DNA of 64,000 nt from Pseudomonas bharatica CSV86 (GCF_000319305.2 NZ_AMWJ02000001.1:372001-436000), one strand, 5' to 3'. Shown: positions 1-8,403, numbered from the stretch's first letter. Made by a program: numbers and translations. Notes: generated from the letters alone by a model not told the origin.

Positions 1-710
1 GCGATAATGCTGCCCACGCGGGTGGAGCCCGTGAAGTTGATGCGGCGGATCTCCTTGGCCGAAATCAATGCGTCCGCGATCTCGGGCGAACGGTCAGGCG
101 AAGAATTGAGATAGTTGAGTACGCCAGCAGGCAGCCCGGCTTCCTGCACGCACTGGGTGATCAGGGCATGCGTCGCGGGACTAAATTCGGAACCTTTGAA
201 TACCACCGTGTTGCCGCAGACCAGCGGATAAGCGATGGCTCGTGCCGCCAGCACTGCGGTGCCGTTCCACGGAACGATGCTCAGGATCGGACCGACCGGC
301 TGACGTAGCGTCATTGAGAGCGTGTCAGACTTGTCTGTCGGAATAGTTTCCCCCTGAATTTGTGTAGCCAGCGATGCCGCTTCACGGAACACATTAGCTG
401 ACATCTGGACATTGAAGCCGGCCCAAAGAGCGGAGGCTCCCACCTCCTTGGCCATCACTTCGATAAACTCGGGTGTTTTACTTTCCATGACCTCAGCAAC
501 CCTCAGCAGAAGGCGGCGACGCTCCGAAGGGCCAACAGTCTTCCAGGTCTGGAACGCCTCTTGGGCAGCTTGCGCGGCCTTTAACGCATCCATCACCGTG
601 GAGTTTGCACACTCCGTCATCACCTCACCACTGACGGGGTGCTTTCGCTCGAAGGTCTGTTGGTCACTGGAATTGATCCAGACATTGTTGATAAACAATT
701 TTGTATTCAT
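1..710 (-). CDS. nahF: Salicylaldehyde dehydrogenase NahF, 3' part cut by window edge
   Basis: NAD-dependent aldehyde dehydrogenase expected to oxidise salicylaldehyde to salicylate, the last step of the naphthalene upper pathway. About 236 N-terminal codons are present and the frame stays open off base 1. The protein starts MNTKLFINN and contains GPILSIVPWN, GSEFSPATHAL and, near the cut, the nucleotide-binding turn FTGSTRVG; all match my memory of plasmid-borne NahF closely. The catalytic Glu and Cys would lie beyond the edge. The ATG is at 708-710, 47 bases after nahB, without a clear Shine-Dalgarno. It is the last visible gene of the nah operon; nahC, nahE and nahD would be expected further left. 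Confidence 0.92.
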   Translation of the reverse strand, partial: MNTKLFINNVWINSSDQQTFERKHPVSGEVMTECANSTVMDALKAAQAAQEAFQTWKTVGPSERRRLLLRVAEVMESKTPEFIEVMAKEVGASALWAGFNVQMSANVFREAASLATQIQGETIPTDKSDTLSMTLRQPVGPILSIVPWNGTAVLAARAIAYPLVCGNTVVFKGSEFSPATHALITQCVQEAGLPAGVLNYLNSSPDRSPEIADALISAKEIRRINFTGSTRVGSII

Positions 711-757
711 GCGGTTTGACCAGAAATTTAGTTATTATTTCAAGATAGGCGACAAAC

Positions 758-1537
758 CTACTTGCGACCGAGCGCCATCCCTCCATCTATATTAATGACA
801 GTCCCGGTAATGAATTTCCCTTGATCTCGCGACGCCAACAACAAATAGGGTGCCACTACGTCTTCGGCCTTGGCTGCAAATCCAAGAGGCGTTAGACCCT
901 TGATCATGTCCTCGATACCGGGCATGTTTTTCATGTGAGTTTTGTCGAAGCCGGCGCTTGCGGGACCGCTCAGAGACGTCACGGTGCCGCCCGGTGCAAC
1001 GGCGTTGACGCGAATGTGGGGAGCCAATTCGTAAGCCAAAGCCTTCATCATGCCCAGGACCGCATGTTTGCTGGCGATGTAGCATGAACCACCACCACCG
1101 ACCGTATGGGACGACACTGAAGCGGTCATCACCACTGATCCGCTAGTCTTTTTCAGTTCCTGCAGGGCGGCCCTGATACCGCTGAAATAGCTCTTGACAT
1201 TGATGTTGAATATCTCATCAAAACTGCTCGATATTTTCTCCCAAGGCTCTTCGATGCCAAGCATGTAATCCCAAATACCGGCATTTGCAATGAAACAATC
1301 GAGATGGCCGAATCTATCGGTTGTTTGCTTTATCAGCTTCTCATTTGTTGCGTGGTCCCGGACATCGCCCACGACGATCTCGAGTGCGTCCTTGAACTCA
1401 TTGCAAAGGCTCGCCTTTTGCTCCTCGTTTTGTACGAGAGCGGATACGCAATAACCGGCGGACTTAAAGGATCGAACCAGTTCGAGACCAATTCCTGAGC
1501 CAGCACCGGTTATCGAAACGACTTGTTGATTGCTCAT
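758..1537 (-). CDS. nahB: cis-Naphthalene dihydrodiol dehydrogenase NahB
   Basis: Short-chain dehydrogenase of 259 residues that oxidises cis-1,2-dihydroxy-1,2-dihydronaphthalene to 1,2-dihydroxynaphthalene with NAD+. It has the glycine motif TGAGSGIG at residues 10-17, NAG at 85-87, and the catalytic Ser142/143-Tyr153-Lys157 (YIASK) set. The segment CFIANAGIWDY is typical of dihydrodiol dehydrogenases of the BphB/NahB group. I chose ATG at 1535-1537 (MSNQQVVSI) over the in-frame ATG 24 bases upstream because it matches the known NahB N-terminus and follows an AAGGAAA stretch. It sits between nahAd and nahF exactly as in NAH plasmids. Confidence 0.93.
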   Translation of the reverse strand: MSNQQVVSITGAGSGIGLELVRSFKSAGYCVSALVQNEEQKASLCNEFKDALEIVVGDVRDHATNEKLIKQTTDRFGHLDCFIANAGIWDYMLGIEEPWEKISSSFDEIFNINVKSYFSGIRAALQELKKTSGSVVMTASVSSHTVGGGGSCYIASKHAVLGMMKALAYELAPHIRVNAVAPGGTVTSLSGPASAGFDKTHMKNMPGIEDMIKGLTPLGFAAKAEDVVAPYLLLASRDQGKFITGTVINIDGGMALGRK

Positions 1538-1606
1538 ACACACAAATTTCCTTTTTAACAATGGGACCGCTTGTAGCAGTCACCATTTGTAAAGGCGATT
1601 ATTGGG

Positions 1607-2188
1607 TCACATAAAGACCATCACATTGTGCGTCTGGAATGTGCGCTCTGGATAATCAATCAATCGTTGAACCAACTTACGCGCTCCATCTTCGCCGCGC
1701 TTCCATTTATCCTCCCGAGTGGCATAGAAGACATCGACTTGATTGCCGCGTCGTGCTCGGTGAACAATGAGGTTGGAGCGAATGTGAAGCAAATCTTCAT
1801 TTTCGTCCATTGCAGCCTGGATATTTGTGATGAAACGAGTAAAGCGCACCTTTGGACTATTGCCCCAGTTTTGCGGATCCAGTTGATGCGCTACGCGAAC
1901 TTCCAGTTGTTCATAATTCTCGTTGAAAATGTTCAAGGTTTCATTGAGCTGGTAACGGCGCTCGGAAGCTGAGCGCAGTTCGCGTGAGATAATCTGATAT
2001 TTCACCTCTGAGTCCACGCAGTGCTCTAACCAAGCGCGGTAAGCCTGAATGTCTAAAAGATGCGCTTCCCGGGTTAGCAACGTGGTAGCTTCTTGTTGCA
2101 AAGCCTCGTCGCCGGAATTGAAGAAACGAAGAAACTCTTCGGCGTCGTGGGCGGAGACAAGCTTGTCTTCCTGAATATTAATCATCAT
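1607..2188 (-). CDS. nahAd: Naphthalene 1,2-dioxygenase small (beta) subunit
   Basis: Ring-hydroxylating dioxygenase beta subunit, 193 residues; the family member NahAd/NdoC is 194. It has a structural role in the alpha3-beta3 oxygenase hexamer and carries no cofactor. The sequence starts MMINIQEDKLVSAHDAEE, contains HQLDPQNWGNSP and ends QTHNVMVFM, all very close to the naphthalene dioxygenase beta chain as I remember it. The start follows GAGAGGGA. It lies 15 bases after the alpha-subunit stop, so both are surely co-transcribed and probably coupled for stoichiometry. Divergence from the plasmid proteins appears modest. Confidence 0.94.
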   Translation of the reverse strand: MMINIQEDKLVSAHDAEEFLRFFNSGDEALQQEATTLLTREAHLLDIQAYRAWLEHCVDSEVKYQIISRELRSASERRYQLNETLNIFNENYEQLEVRVAHQLDPQNWGNSPKVRFTRFITNIQAAMDENEDLLHIRSNLIVHRARRGNQVDVFYATREDKWKRGEDGARKLVQRLIDYPERTFQTHNVMVFM

Positions 2189-2203
2189 GGTCCCTCTCGT
2201 CTG

Positions 2204-3553
2204 TTAGCGATCAGTAGTCTTTGCCAGTTCGGTATGCCAATTTTTAGAGACATCCTCGAATTCAGCCCAGCTAGAGCTGCTGATGTGCGCGCCGTAAGCC
2301 CGATAGAAGCCACGATAACTGGTCTCGCCAATCGCCGATTTGCCGACGATGCCAGGATAAACCTCGTCGCCGTATACGTCCCCGCCGAAACCCAGGTTGG
2401 AAACCAGATCGCCATCTCTGGACTGATATTTCTTGGCGTTTTGCGATTCCGTTTCCATATTGTCGTTGTCGTCGCTTTCCCAGAAGCCAGCAGGCCCAAA
2501 CGTTCTCTGAACCGCGTCGACCAAGCGGCGCTTGAGATCCTCGGGCATGTCTTTTTCGACCATGGCGTAGGTCCATACCTCAGTGGTATTTGCGTCGATC
2601 GGGTGCCATACCTTGAAGACACCCGAGCAGGTCAGAAAACTGTTGTTCGGGAAAACGGTGCCGTTGAGGTGGCTACGATAGATTCGTGCGCGAACCTCGC
2701 CAATTTCTTTGTTCAGCCGTTCCTGCTTAGCACCGCCGAAGGCCATCAATTCCGGAACCAGGTCTGCGCTGTGCACGCCTGAATATCCGTCCCACAACAC
2801 ACCCATGCCGCTGCCGTATTTGGAGGTCATTTGCAGACCTGCACCTTCTGGGGGCAAAGCTGCGTTGCCAGCTAACGACGAGAAGACCGTCTGCCCTGAG
2901 CGAAGCGAAGACGCATGCGTCCAACCCACGTGGTACGCATCCCCCACAAAGTTTTCCGCGGGCGCTTTCCAGTTAGCCTTGATTATGACCTTTCCTGGAG
3001 GACCGATCAGTTCTAGCCCTCCGGAATGCTTAAACATAGGCTCCAGGTACCAGCCAGCGTCCCCCATGTAGTCTTTGAGAGAAGGGGCTTCCTCATCGAA
3101 GCAACCATAGATGAAGCCATGGAAGCTCTCTACACGAGCGACTTCTTTCAATCCCATACATTTCTTGTCGAGCGCCTCGCCATACAGTTCTTTTTCAAAC
3201 GGGACGCTCTGCAGTTCACCGTTAGCGCCGAAGCCCCAGCCGTGATAGCTGCAAACGAAACCTTTAGCATTACCTGCTTCTGCGTGTACCAGCGTCTTGC
3301 CACGGTGACGACAAACGTTCAGGAAAGCACGAATCGAACCGTCGTTCTGCCTGGAGACGATAACCTCATCAACCCCCATTTTTGCCGTAACATAGTCGCC
3401 AGGGGACGGAATCAGGCTGTCATGAGTCAGGAAAAGCCAGTTCCGAGCAAAAATGGTTTCCAGTTCGCGCTGGAAAAGTTCTTCGTCGCCATGAATCAGG
3501 TGTTTTTGGGTCAGCCCAGATTCACTCACCAAGTTTTTATTTTTGTAATTCAT
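2204..3553 (-). CDS. nahAc: Naphthalene 1,2-dioxygenase large (alpha) subunit
   Basis: Catalytic oxygenase subunit, 449 residues, the length of NahAc. It adds O2 to naphthalene to give the cis-1,2-dihydrodiol. All key residues can be read at the standard numbers: Rieske ligands Cys81, His83, Cys101, His104; bridging Asp205; active-site iron ligands His208, His213, Asp362; and Phe352, which steers regioselectivity. The start MNYKNKNLVSESGL matches the family. Against the NCIB 9816-4 enzyme as I recall it, residues 221-223, 298 and 306 differ (298 Gly rather than Cys; 306 Phe rather than Met), near the pocket, so substrate range could differ slightly. A TAGGTGA Shine-Dalgarno precedes the ATG. 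Confidence 0.95.
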   Translation of the reverse strand: MNYKNKNLVSESGLTQKHLIHGDEELFQRELETIFARNWLFLTHDSLIPSPGDYVTAKMGVDEVIVSRQNDGSIRAFLNVCRHRGKTLVHAEAGNAKGFVCSYHGWGFGANGELQSVPFEKELYGEALDKKCMGLKEVARVESFHGFIYGCFDEEAPSLKDYMGDAGWYLEPMFKHSGGLELIGPPGKVIIKANWKAPAENFVGDAYHVGWTHASSLRSGQTVFSSLAGNAALPPEGAGLQMTSKYGSGMGVLWDGYSGVHSADLVPELMAFGGAKQERLNKEIGEVRARIYRSHLNGTVFPNNSFLTCSGVFKVWHPIDANTTEVWTYAMVEKDMPEDLKRRLVDAVQRTFGPAGFWESDDNDNMETESQNAKKYQSRDGDLVSNLGFGGDVYGDEVYPGIVGKSAIGETSYRGFYRAYGAHISSSSWAEFEDVSKNWHTELAKTTDR

Positions 3554-3621
3554 ATTTTCACCTAAAGAGATCGAATGGGGGGATTACGCTCTAGGGTCCG
3601 GGGTGCCTCCTATTAAAATTC

Positions 3622-3936
3622 TCAGCTCAAATCAATCATCACACGCTGGCCCTCAATCTTCACCGGGTATGTTTTGATGTTCTGTGTCACAGGGGCGCAC
3701 AAGGCCCTGCCTGTGCAAACATCAAATCTACCTTGATGCAAAGGACATTCAATTTCTCTGCCTTCTAGAAAGCCATCACTCATGCGGGCAGCACCATGTG
3801 TGCACAGGTTGTCGGTAGCGTAGATTTCGCCTTCCACTTCATACAGCGCTAGTTCCTTACCTTCGACTGTCACGCCGAGGACGTCACCTTCAGGGATTTC
3901 ATAAAGAGCGACTGCGTCAATCCATTTTTCTGTCAT
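3622..3936 (-). CDS. nahAb: Naphthalene dioxygenase Rieske ferredoxin
   Basis: Rieske-type [2Fe-2S] ferredoxin of 104 residues that carries electrons from NahAa to the NahAc oxygenase. Cluster ligands are visible as Cys45-Thr-His47 and Cys64-Pro-Leu-His67. The start [13 protein letters not shown] at 3934-3936 gives exactly the known NahAb length; an in-frame ATG 42 bases upstream would add a tail absent from the family. It lies between nahAa and nahAc with no nagG/nagH-like salicylate hydroxylase genes in between, so the layout is the nah type, not the nag type of Ralstonia U2. The 143 bases between it and nahAa hold no gene I can support. Confidence 0.94.
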   Translation of the reverse strand: MTEKWIDAVALYEIPEGDVLGVTVEGKELALYEVEGEIYATDNLCTHGAARMSDGFLEGREIECPLHQGRFDVCTGRALCAPVTQNIKTYPVKIEGQRVMIDLS

Positions 3937-4079
3937 AAAGCTATCTTCAAATGGGGTAATGATGGAGTTAGAGATCATCCAGCTGTCCTAAATATTCAGA
4001 CGCGGCTGTTGTTAGTGATGCTCATTTAAGTGTCTTCCTGATGAATTCTCGATGTACAGAGGTGCAGGGTCGGGGCAAT

Positions 4080-5066
4080 TCAGACCCCGCTGGGATAGAA
4101 GGCGTCGGCATAAATATGCTCGGGCGATATTCCAAGATCTTTGGCGACGGTGCATAGAGCGTCAACCATCGCTGGTGCGCCGCACAGGTAGGCTCTCCAC
4201 CCAGCCAGCGAGGGAATGTCTTTTTCAATCAAATCGGTAATTAGGCCGGCCCGCTGGCCCTCATTAATCGGGCCCGTCGCGATCACTGTATGGACAGTCA
4301 GTTGAGGGTGGATAGCCGCGAGTTGGTTCAATCGGTCTGCGTCGTAAAGGTCTTGCTGACTGCGCACCCCGAAATAAAGGTGGATGGGGTTCGTCATTCC
4401 CGACTTCAGCGCGCCGCGAACAATCGACAGCACCGGTGCGAGTCCGGTCCCGCCGCCCACACACAGCATCGGCCCGGTGTGAGCCTGACGCAGATAGGCC
4501 GTACCAAGAGGCCCACTCAACTTAATGCTTGTACCTTCGCGGACGTGCTCGAAAATATACTCCGTGACACGCCCGCCCGGCACTTTGCGGATATGGAACT
4601 CCATTTCTTGGTCATCTGGCAGACCAGCCATTGAATATGGACGCACATGTTCGGGACTGAACTGTAGCATCGCGTACTGTCCGGGTGAGAACTCGAAGGG
4701 CTTGGCGAGGCGAATGCGGATGCGGCGAATATCGTGAGTGGGCGACTCGACGGCGACAACCATGCCTTTGATGATTCGCGCCGGGTGAGTGACTATGTCG
4801 TCTGAGTCTATGATCTCAATTGCGCAATTGCTGGTGAGCACTGACTGACAGGCGAGTACATAATGCTCTTCGATGCGATTTGAGTCACCGCTTTTCGCCG
4901 CCGAACTAATGACGCTGCCATCTATAACTCGGCAGCGGCAAGTACCGCATCGTCCAGACATACAGCTGTAGGAAATACCCACACGGTGCTCACGGAGCAC
5001 TTCCAAAAGGTTGGCACCGGAATCAAAAGGCAAGCGGCGATTGTTCGGTAGTACGAGAAGTTCCAT
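4080..5066 (-). CDS. nahAa: Naphthalene dioxygenase ferredoxin reductase
   Basis: NAD(P)H:ferredoxin reductase of 328 residues, first gene of the operon. An N-terminal plant-type [2Fe-2S] domain has Cys35, Cys40, Cys43 and Cys73. An FAD domain follows with RPYS at 142-145, then a nicotinamide-binding domain with GGGTGLAP near 204-211 and a terminal CGAPAMV. Domain order is that of NahAa (ferredoxin fold first). Start MELLVLPNN and length equal the NAH7 protein. It is preceded by the AT-rich promoter and operator at 5103-5168 and transcribed away from the integrase. Confidence 0.94.
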   Translation of the reverse strand: MELLVLPNNRRLPFDSGANLLEVLREHRVGISYSCMSGRCGTCRCRVIDGSVISSAAKSGDSNRIEEHYVLACQSVLTSNCAIEIIDSDDIVTHPARIIKGMVVAVESPTHDIRRIRIRLAKPFEFSPGQYAMLQFSPEHVRPYSMAGLPDDQEMEFHIRKVPGGRVTEYIFEHVREGTSIKLSGPLGTAYLRQAHTGPMLCVGGGTGLAPVLSIVRGALKSGMTNPIHLYFGVRSQQDLYDADRLNQLAAIHPQLTVHTVIATGPINEGQRAGLITDLIEKDIPSLAGWRAYLCGAPAMVDALCTVAKDLGISPEHIYADAFYPSGV

Positions 5067-5102
5067 AGATCTAGCTTCTTTATTTATATGTTTTATGGTT
5101 CC

Positions 5103-5131
5103 ATGATCATTGACTGTATTCTAATAGTCAA
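5103..5131 (-). promoter_or_regulatory. Putative nah operon promoter (-35/-10)
   Basis: On the minus strand TTGACT (5126-5131) is followed after 17 bases by GATCAT (5103-5108), a good -35 and a weak -10, as expected for an activator-dependent promoter. Transcription would begin near 5096 and leave about 30 bases before the nahAa ATG. The surroundings are strikingly AT-rich. Confidence 0.55.
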
Positions 5132-5145
5132 TAAACCATAAATGA

Positions 5146-5168
5146 ATATTAGTATCACTAATATGAAT
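5146..5168 (-). promoter_or_regulatory. Putative NahR (LysR-type) operator upstream of nahAa
   Basis: A perfect inverted repeat, ATATTAGT-N3-ACTAATAT, occupies 5146-5164. Overlapping it on the minus strand (5154-5168) is ATTCA-N6-TGAT, the spacing of the NahR consensus ATTCACGCTN2TGAT as I remember it. Relative to the inferred start near 5096 it is centred around -60, the usual recognition position of LysR-type activators. nahR itself is not in the window. Confidence 0.6.
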
Positions 5169-5204
5169 AATGTCCAGGCCATCCCTTACCGGCCCGTTGT
5201 TTGA

Positions 5205-7058
5205 CTACACGACCCCGACCCGCAGCGGGGTCCATTCGCTTTCCTTCACCGCTGTGCTCACGGCCATGACGAGCTTGTCGAGATTGCTGGCAGTCACGCC
5301 CTCCAGTGCCGAGCGCCCCCGCAGCATCGAGCGCGGCTGCAGCAGTGCATGGTAGATCTGCCAAGGGTCCGCACCCCTGGTCAGCTTCAGGACAGACTGG
5401 ATCAGCTCGTGCTTGAGCGGGTCGAGGTGCCAGTCCGGCACGCGCTGGCCGCGGTTGCCCACGTTCAAAGCCAGCAAGTTGCCCGCCTGGATCTCATAGC
5501 TGATCCACCTGCGGGATTTGCCCGCTATCTTGGCAAACGCAGCGACGGGAAGGTTGTGCGGCGCTTCGAAGACATCGAACAAATCCATTCTCTCGCGCTG
5601 AATGTCCGAAGGTACCAGCGGCGCGGCCGATCGCTGGGGCGGCACTGCCGGCAGCCGATGTGCGGCGGCAGAAACCAACGGCATGGCGTCACCCGGCTTC
5701 GTCACGAGCAGGCTTGGCGAAGCGGCAACCGGCGTAGAGGGCGCGCTTGCGGTTTGCTCAGTGGGGAATGCGGGCACGCCTTCCAGATGCACGGTGAGCG
5801 GCATGCTGGCCGCCTCGACCTGGTTCTGCTCGAAGAGGTCGAGGCGATCGGCCCAGTCCTGCATCATGCGTCGACGCTGCTCCACGTACGCGGCATGGTT
5901 GTAGGTCGCGCTGACCTTGTTGGGATCGACATGCGAAAGCTGTGCATCCACCCAGACTTTCGGGTAGCCGATCTCGTTGAGCGCAGTGGACATCGTGCCA
6001 CGGATACCGTGTCCGGTCAGGCGTTCCTGATAGCCCATGCGTTTGAGCGCACCATTGAGCGTGTTCTCGCTGATGCGCTTCTTCAGGTCGCTGTCGTGCC
6101 GGAACAGGTAGCGCTGGGCCGGCTTGAACTCATCGAGCAGGTGCCGGACGATCTCCATGGCCTGAATCGACAGCGGCACGATGTAGGGCGGGATGTCCTT
6201 CGGCTGCTGCCGCTTCTTGCGCATATCCACCTGGAGTTGCTTCACGACGTCGGGCGGGATGATCCACAGCCCTCGGTCCAGATCGAATTGATCCGGCATC
6301 GCCTGCCGCAGCTCTCCGGTTCGCACGCCGGTCAGCAGCAATAGCCGCAGCCCGAGCTGGGTCTGCCGCCGGCCGCGATAGCTGCGCAGCCGCTGCAACA
6401 GCCTTGGCAGCTCGGCCATGCGCAGGAACGGGTTGTGGTTGACGGGTGGCAGCGGCAGCGCCACCACATCGAGATCGAAGGCGGGGTTCTGCTCCAGGCC
6501 CGGCACGATCACCAGCGCGTAGCGGAACAGTTGGTTGAACCACGTCCTGACTTTCTCGGCGACGGAGAGCGCCCTGCGCTTCTCGATCCTGGCGATCACC
6601 TCCAGGAGGTCGGGCCGCTTGATCTCATAGATCGACTGCTTGCCCAAGGTCGGCAGCACATCCTTGTCGAAGATGCGCGGAAGGATCGAGAGAGTCGTCT
6701 GCCGGCCTTCCTTGAGGCTGAGCCCGCGATGCTTGAGCCACTTGCGATACACCGCCTCGAAGGTGTTTTCGTCGGCGAGCCGGACAGCGGTGCGCTTCTG
6801 CTTGCGGTGATCGCGAGGATTGGTGCCTTTGGCCAGCAGGGCGCGCGCTTCATCGCGCAGGCTGCGGGCCTCGCGAAGCGTCACCTCCGGGTAGGTGCCG
6901 AGCGACATCCGCTTCTGCTTGCCCGCCCAGTAGTAGCGGAAGTGCCAAGTCCTGCCACCGGCAGCGGTGACGGCCAGGGAGAGGCCATCCAGGTCAGGGA
7001 TGGTGTATGCCTTGCCAGTCGCCTTGGCCTGTCGAACGGCCAGGTCTGAGAGTGCCAT
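5205..7058 (-). CDS. ICEclc/IntB13-type tyrosine recombinase
   Basis: Site-specific integrase of 617 residues. The N-terminal DUF4102-like arm-binding part (MALSDLAVRQAK, then KRMSLGTYPEV) and the catalytic domain follow the P4 family. Catalytic residues read as Arg246 (TGVRTGEL), His350-x2-Arg353, His376 and Tyr386. A C-terminal extension of about 200 residues beyond the usual P4-type length resembles IntB13 of ICEclc (657 residues from memory) and related PAGI-type integrases, which enter tRNA-Gly genes. ATG at 7056-7058 follows AGGAG, supporting this start over an ATG 18 bases upstream. The gene faces away from tRNA-Gly, as IntB13 does, so after excision it could be driven by a promoter brought in from the other end. 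Confidence 0.93.
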   Translation of the reverse strand: MALSDLAVRQAKATGKAYTIPDLDGLSLAVTAAGGRTWHFRYYWAGKQKRMSLGTYPEVTLREARSLRDEARALLAKGTNPRDHRKQKRTAVRLADENTFEAVYRKWLKHRGLSLKEGRQTTLSILPRIFDKDVLPTLGKQSIYEIKRPDLLEVIARIEKRRALSVAEKVRTWFNQLFRYALVIVPGLEQNPAFDLDVVALPLPPVNHNPFLRMAELPRLLQRLRSYRGRRQTQLGLRLLLLTGVRTGELRQAMPDQFDLDRGLWIIPPDVVKQLQVDMRKKRQQPKDIPPYIVPLSIQAMEIVRHLLDEFKPAQRYLFRHDSDLKKRISENTLNGALKRMGYQERLTGHGIRGTMSTALNEIGYPKVWVDAQLSHVDPNKVSATYNHAAYVEQRRRMMQDWADRLDLFEQNQVEAASMPLTVHLEGVPAFPTEQTASAPSTPVAASPSLLVTKPGDAMPLVSAAAHRLPAVPPQRSAAPLVPSDIQRERMDLFDVFEAPHNLPVAAFAKIAGKSRRWISYEIQAGNLLALNVGNRGQRVPDWHLDPLKHELIQSVLKLTRGADPWQIYHALLQPRSMLRGRSALEGVTASNLDKLVMAVSTAVKESEWTPLRVGVV

Positions 7059-7268
7059 GCTCTTGCTCCTGAACATGAGTCAGGAACCAGATGCTGGTCA
7101 CGTCGACCTCACCCCTCCATCAACAATCCGGAATCAGCCGCGCCCGCAAAAATGGACTTGTTTGTGGACTTAAAAGTCCCGGCTGTAGGCGGATCGCAGT
7201 GGACCACAGCAGAACGTCAAAGAGAGAAAAAGTCTTTGTGTGGCAACGACTTGCAGACTCTCTTGGAC

Positions 7269-7288
7269 TTCTGCGGAAGTCCGCAGAA
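7269..7288. repeat. Perfect hairpin near the element end
   Basis: TTCTGCGG-AAGT-CCGCAGAA forms 8-base-pair arms around a 4-base loop, 8 bases from the tRNA 3' end on the island side. It lacks a T-tract in either direction, so it is a poor terminator. It may be a recombination-related structure or simply part of the integrase upstream region. Confidence 0.4.
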
Positions 7289-7296
7289 TGATGCAG

Positions 7297-7314
7297 TGGA
7301 GCGGGCGAAGGGAA
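7297..7314 (-). other. Inferred attachment core (attR-like) at tRNA-Gly 3' end
   Basis: ICEclc-family integrases recombine in the last 18 bases of tRNA-Gly. Here those bases are TTCCCTTCGCCCGCTCCA on the minus strand. The integrase lies directly on the left and ordinary backbone on the right, so this is the expected junction. The second copy is not seen in the window. The exact core length is inferred. Confidence 0.6.
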
Positions 7315-7370
7315 TCGAACCCTCGTTATCAGCTTGGGAAGCTGGAGTAATGCCATTATACGACACCCGC
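7297..7370 (-). tRNA. tRNA-Gly (anticodon CCC)
   Basis: A 74-base cloverleaf can be folded: acceptor stem GCGGGTG/CGCCCGC with one wobble pair, anticodon loop TTCCCAA giving CCC, T-loop GGTTCGATTCC, and an encoded CCA end. It closely resembles E. coli glyU. It is the probable integration target of the island; the gene stays intact because the element restores the 3' end. Confidence 0.95.
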
Positions 7371-7380
7371 GCAGGGCCAC

Positions 7381-7409
7381 TTTGTACCAGAACATTGCGG
7401 CAATTTGAA
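7381..7409 (-). promoter_or_regulatory. Possible promoter of tRNA-Gly
   Basis: On the minus strand TTCAAA (7404-7409), 17 bases, then TACAAA (7381-7386) sit just upstream of the mature tRNA 5' end, giving a start a few bases before it. Both boxes are moderate matches. Confidence 0.4.
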
Positions 7410-7518
7410 GCTTTATATCGGTAGGGCAGCGATGCGACCTGTAGCGCCGGGGCGTGGATCTTCCTTCTGCCCGTGGGGCCGATGATCCAGTTGGCCGGGC
7501 TACAGGCGCCCGTTTTCT

Positions 7519-8403
7519 TCAGACTGCCAGTGCATGCTGGCCCTGCACGTACTGGTAACGCGCACGCTGTTCACGCTGCGTCGGTTTCAGGAAGTCGATC
7601 AGCGCTGCGCGGGTGTCGCGGCAGGCCGATTTGTTTTCCATGTCGAGGAAGTGCCCGGCGCTGCGGATCTCGCTGAACTGCGAGTTGCGCACGTGCCGGC
7701 TGAACTGCCGTGCATCGGCGATGGTGGTGTATTCGTCCCACTCACCGTTGATGAACAGCACCGGAATATCGATGGCCCTGGCGGCAGTCAGGGCGTTTTC
7801 CAGGTCGTGGTCGAGCACCTGGTGGATATGGAAGTGCATCTGCGCGTATTCGTGGTTGTCCAGGCTGCTGACATGCCGGTAGTTGAAGCGCTTGAACAGC
7901 GGCGGCAGGTACTTGCCGATCGTCTCGTTGACCAGGTTGCCCACCTGGTAGCGGTCGCACTCGCTGAGGTATCTGGAACCGCGCTCCAGGTAGTCGCGCA
8001 TCGGTTCGTTGATCACCGGCGAGAACGAGCTGACCACCGCCCGCTCGATGCGCCGCGGCCTGTGGGCCAGGGCCATGAGGGTGCAGGCGCCGCCCCAGGA
8101 AAAGGACATGACCTGGTCGGCCGCAAAGTGGTCGATGAGTTCGAGCAGGATCTGCCCCTCGGTTTCCTTGGTCAGCAACCGTTCGTGGTGGTTGTGCGGC
8201 TTCGACTTGCCGGCGTACGGCTGGTCGTAGAGCACCACGTTGAATTGCGGGTACAGGTTGCGCACCGCCTGGGAAAACGACGCCGTGGTGGCGAGCGAGC
8301 CGTTGATCAGGATGATCGTCTTCTCGGCTTCTTGCGAACGGTAGAACTCCGTGTAAACCCGGTACTGCCCCTGAATATCCAGCACAGCGGTTTCTGGCCT
8401 CAT
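7519..8403 (-). CDS. phaG: PhaG, (R)-3-hydroxyacyl-ACP thioesterase/transacylase
   Basis: Alpha/beta hydrolase of 294 residues linking fatty acid synthesis to medium-chain polyhydroxyalkanoate by releasing or transferring (R)-3-hydroxyacyl groups from ACP. The start MRPETAVLDIQGQYRVYTEF, the segment VLYDQPYAGKSK and the nucleophile elbow SFSWGG (Ser102) match P. putida PhaG as I recall it, including its length near 295 and the GHFLDME segment. ATG at 8401-8403 follows AGGAG; the reading frame extends 24 codons further upstream without support. RhlA is the nearest alternative, but similarity to PhaG is plainly higher. Confidence 0.92.
   Translation of the reverse strand: MRPETAVLDIQGQYRVYTEFYRSQEAEKTIILINGSLATTASFSQAVRNLYPQFNVVLYDQPYAGKSKPHNHHERLLTKETEGQILLELIDHFAADQVMSFSWGGACTLMALAHRPRRIERAVVSSFSPVINEPMRDYLERGSRYLSECDRYQVGNLVNETIGKYLPPLFKRFNYRHVSSLDNHEYAQMHFHIHQVLDHDLENALTAARAIDIPVLFINGEWDEYTTIADARQFSRHVRNSQFSEIRSAGHFLDMENKSACRDTRAALIDFLKPTQREQRARYQYVQGQHALAV

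Noticed and set aside
7269..7288. Rho-independent terminator of tRNA-Gly
   Set aside because: The stem is perfect but there is no T-tract after it on the minus strand, and it lies on the mobile-element side of the junction.
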